A stretch of 5,961 nt of DNA from Pseudomonadota bacterium (GTDB taxonomy: Bacteria > Pseudomonadota > Alphaproteobacteria > Caulobacterales > Caulobacteraceae). This document shows, one piece after another, positions 5,749 through 5,961 of the stretch. The stretch spans positions 1 to 5,961 of the forward strand of contig JAEZHG010000189.1 in NCBI GenBank assembly GCA_023436945.1. The letters are read 5' to 3'. Made by a program: the position numbers and the translations under genes. The notes beneath the pieces were generated by a model, which was not told where the DNA came from, searched no databases, and saw only the letters and a program-made list of their open reading frames with translations. Within the stretch, counting starts at the first letter, position 1; every line of letters begins with the position of its first letter.

Positions 5749-5961
5749 GGCCGGTGCGGGAGCCAGTTCTTCCAGAACAACCGGTGCGCATTCAAACAGT
5801 TCGCGAGCGGATACACCGTTCGGACCTTTTACGTAGAGCATGGCCTTTCCGATTGGTCCTGCGCGCTCGACAACGACCAGACGACCATTTTCTGCGAGTG
5901 CATTGATCCATGCGTCCTGACGCGTCGGCACTGCGGCTTCGCAAACCATGACGTCATAGCC
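5737..5961 (-). CDS. Protein-L-isoaspartate O-methyltransferase family protein, C-terminal 74 residues (5' end outside window)
   Basis: Only the C-terminus is visible: GYDVMVCEAAVPTRQDAW, then INALAENGRLVVVERAGPIG, KAMLYVKGPNGVSARELF and a tail ending PAPAFAL. The pattern YD-V-V-AA--...-L--GGRLV-V---GP-G---LY matches the late Rossmann strands of the PCMT family, especially the divergent alphaproteobacterial version found next to tolC. Classical enzymes methylate L-isoaspartyl residues in damaged proteins using SAM, in the cytoplasm, and end in a FVPL-like sequence, which is absent here. The SAM-binding motif and catalytic region lie off the right edge, so activity cannot be judged. The reading frame is open to the edge. 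It lies upstream of the TolC-family gene on the same strand, 152 bp from its start codon. Confidence 0.8.
   Translation of the reverse strand, partial: GYDVMVCEAAVPTRQDAWINALAENGRLVVVERAGPIGKAMLYVKGPNGVSARELFECAPVVLEELAPAPAFAL

Overview
The window reads as chromosomal DNA from an alphaproteobacterium of the Caulobacter group (Caulobacterales). The main reason is a 177-residue PopZ (DUF2497) protein whose N-terminal helix and C-terminal helices closely resemble Caulobacter PopZ as I recall it. Base composition looks close to 60% GC by eye, lower than I expect for Caulobacter or Brevundimonas. Asticcacaulis or a relative would fit, but this is a guess.

All five genes are on the minus strand, so the order of transcription runs from the right edge to the left: the 3' end of a protein-L-isoaspartate O-methyltransferase gene (pcm family; 5737-5961, cut by the window edge), a TolC-family outer-membrane channel gene (4004-5584), popZ (3278-3811), valS (435-3170) and the 5' end of tlyA (1-438, cut by the window edge). 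From memory, the pcm / tolC / DUF2497 / valS order is a recurring alphaproteobacterial neighbourhood, and in Caulobacter the tolC-type neighbour of popZ is the S-layer exporter paralogue RsaFb. I could not check either point here.

The genes are not one simple operon. A clear intrinsic terminator lies between popZ and valS. The gaps before tolC (152 bp) and popZ (192 bp) hold inverted and direct repeats that look regulatory. Only valS and tlyA are tightly joined: the GTG start of tlyA overlaps the TGA stop of valS as GTGA, which suggests translational coupling of a tRNA synthetase and an rRNA methyltransferase.

I see no mobile element, CRISPR array, tRNA or rRNA, and no novel multi-gene system. 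The points most worth a second look are a calcium-site-like motif in a predicted surface loop of the TolC protein, a popZ leader in which a strong ribosome-binding sequence and the start codon of a two-codon ORF fold into a hairpin, a cluster of repeats and GANTC sites upstream of that leader, and a perfect 9-bp-arm palindrome just upstream of the tolC ribosome-binding site.
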